A stretch of 7,097 nucleotides of DNA from Acidimicrobiaceae bacterium (GTDB lineage: Bacteria > Actinomycetota > Acidimicrobiia > Acidimicrobiales > Bog-793), in assembly GCA_003170375.1 (NCBI GenBank), contig PMZN01000080.1, forward strand, positions 1,072 through 8,168, read 5' to 3'. A program made the position numbers and the translations under genes. The notes beneath the pieces were generated by a model that was not told the DNA's origin, did not search any database, and saw nothing but the letters and a program-made list of their open reading frames with translations. Positions 6,628 to 7,097 of this stretch are shown in pieces. The stretch's first letter is position 1, and each line of letters opens with the position of its first letter.

Positions 6628-7097
6628 CTGACGGCGCTGCGTGTCGAAGCCTTCGCGGTGGGCGGCGCCGATGTCATCATCGGCGCCGGGCCCGCTCGCG
6701 CCCGGCGTGCCGGCGCCGAGCTTGCCGCGAATCTCGACGAGAAGACGGCCGTCGCGCTTGTCGGCGTGGCGGGCGGCCTCTCTCCTGAATTGCGCCCTGG
6801 TGACCTCGTCATAGCCAGCGAGCTGCGCAACACCGAGTCGTCGGGATCGCTCAACCTCCCGGGCGTGTCGTTTCTTGCGGCCGAGTTCCGCCGGGCCGGC
6901 CTTGGCGTTCACACCGGGCCGCTCGTGTCGTCGCCGCGGTATGTCCGGGCCCGCGAACGGGACGCGCTCGCGGCCTCGGGCGCTGTGGCCGTCGACATGG
7001 AATCGGCCTGGGTCATGGGCTATCTGCCCAACAACCCGCTTGCGGTCATCCGTTCCATCTCGGACACCAGCGAGCGCGGGCCGGTCCTCGGCGGCGC
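6628..7097 (+). CDS. hpnG: HpnG-like hopanoid phosphorylase/nucleosidase, 3'-truncated by window edge; start uncertain
   Basis: The frame is open from 6598 to the window end, and its translation from about 6619 (LKVLTALRVEAFAVGGADVI) resembles nucleoside phosphorylase/MTAN-family proteins. GVAGGLSPELRPGDLVIASEL is a typical glycine-rich loop and strand. VDMESAW carries the M-E ribose-binding motif, and IRSISDTSERG holds the Ser-Asp that contacts the base. In hopanoid clusters this family is HpnG, acting on adenosylhopane (releasing adenine) on the way to ribosylhopane; the assignment rests on cluster context as well as motifs. No ATG, GTG or TTG precedes the conserved first strand in frame. 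Candidates are CTG 6628 (used here), or GTG 6658, which would delete most of beta-strand 1. A GGAG at 6600-6603 is upstream. The frame begins only after TGA at 6595-6597. It follows shc directly, without the 4-base overlap seen at the other junctions. Confidence 0.8.
   Translation, partial: MTALRVEAFAVGGADVIIGAGPARARRAGAELAANLDEKTAVALVGVAGGLSPELRPGDLVIASELRNTESSGSLNLPGVSFLAAEFRRAGLGVHTGPLVSSPRYVRARERDALAASGAVAVDMESAWVMGYLPNNPLAVIRSISDTSERGPVLGG
6663..6688 (+). repeat. 11-bp perfect hairpin at the start of hpnG
   Basis: CGGCGCCGATG (6663-6673) and CATCGGCGCCG (6678-6688) are perfectly complementary with a 4-base loop, TCAT. This would be a very stable RNA hairpin. It lies 46 bases after the shc stop and 3 bases after GTG 6658, a possible hpnG start. 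It encodes a Gly-Ala-Asp-Val-Ile-Ile-Gly-Ala segment, so it is in coding sequence. No T-tract follows, so it is not a standard intrinsic terminator. Confidence 0.6.

Noticed and set aside
5556..6854. Long open frame on the minus strand (432 codons) across shc and hpnG
   Set aside because: It is antisense to shc, which has all its QW and DxDD motifs. The translation is low-complexity and no promoter or ribosome site was seen.
1..7097. tRNA/rRNA genes, CRISPR arrays, insertion sequences, attachment sites
   Set aside because: No regular direct repeats, transposase motifs, terminal inverted repeats or tRNA-like sequence were noticed. The window is almost fully occupied by metabolic genes.

Overview
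The window is a compact, high-GC hopanoid (bacterial triterpenoid) biosynthesis operon. All genes are on the + strand, preceded by the 3' part of a TetR-family regulator gene. GC-rich codon use, 4-base gene overlaps, an HpnC with the 'VVEHLQD' form of the second motif, and a polyprenyl diphosphate synthase between hpnE and shc all suggest an actinobacterium. A more precise placement (for example an Acidimicrobiia-like lineage) would be a guess.

Layout: 1-420 is a 5'-truncated TetR-type regulator. 421-609 is the intergenic control region. It holds an inverted repeat that may be the tetR terminator, a near-consensus sigma70-type promoter (TTGACG, 16 bp, TATAAC), a 22-bp imperfect palindrome covering the -35 box (candidate operator), and a strong Shine-Dalgarno. 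Five genes follow with no intergenic space: hpnC (610-1488), hpnD (1485-2324), hpnE (2321-3694), a polyprenyl diphosphate synthase (3691-4701) and shc (4698-6617). Each junction is a 4-base GTGA or ATGA overlap. A sixth gene, hpnG-like, begins near 6598-6658 and runs off the right edge. Its start codon is not obvious.

Pathway: the polyprenyl synthase is inferred to make farnesyl diphosphate (FPP). HpnD condenses two FPP to presqualene diphosphate, HpnC converts this to hydroxysqualene, HpnE reduces it to squalene, and Shc cyclises squalene to hopene/hopanol. The HpnG-like phosphorylase belongs to the side-chain branch, where adenosylhopane made by HpnH is processed towards ribosylhopane and bacteriohopanepolyols. 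HpnH would be expected beyond the window.

The enzymes are a known pathway. No undescribed enzymatic system was found. The points worth a second look are regulatory and structural: the TetR/palindrome/promoter arrangement, the missing canonical start of hpnG with a strong hairpin at its beginning, and residue changes in HpnC and the prenyltransferase.
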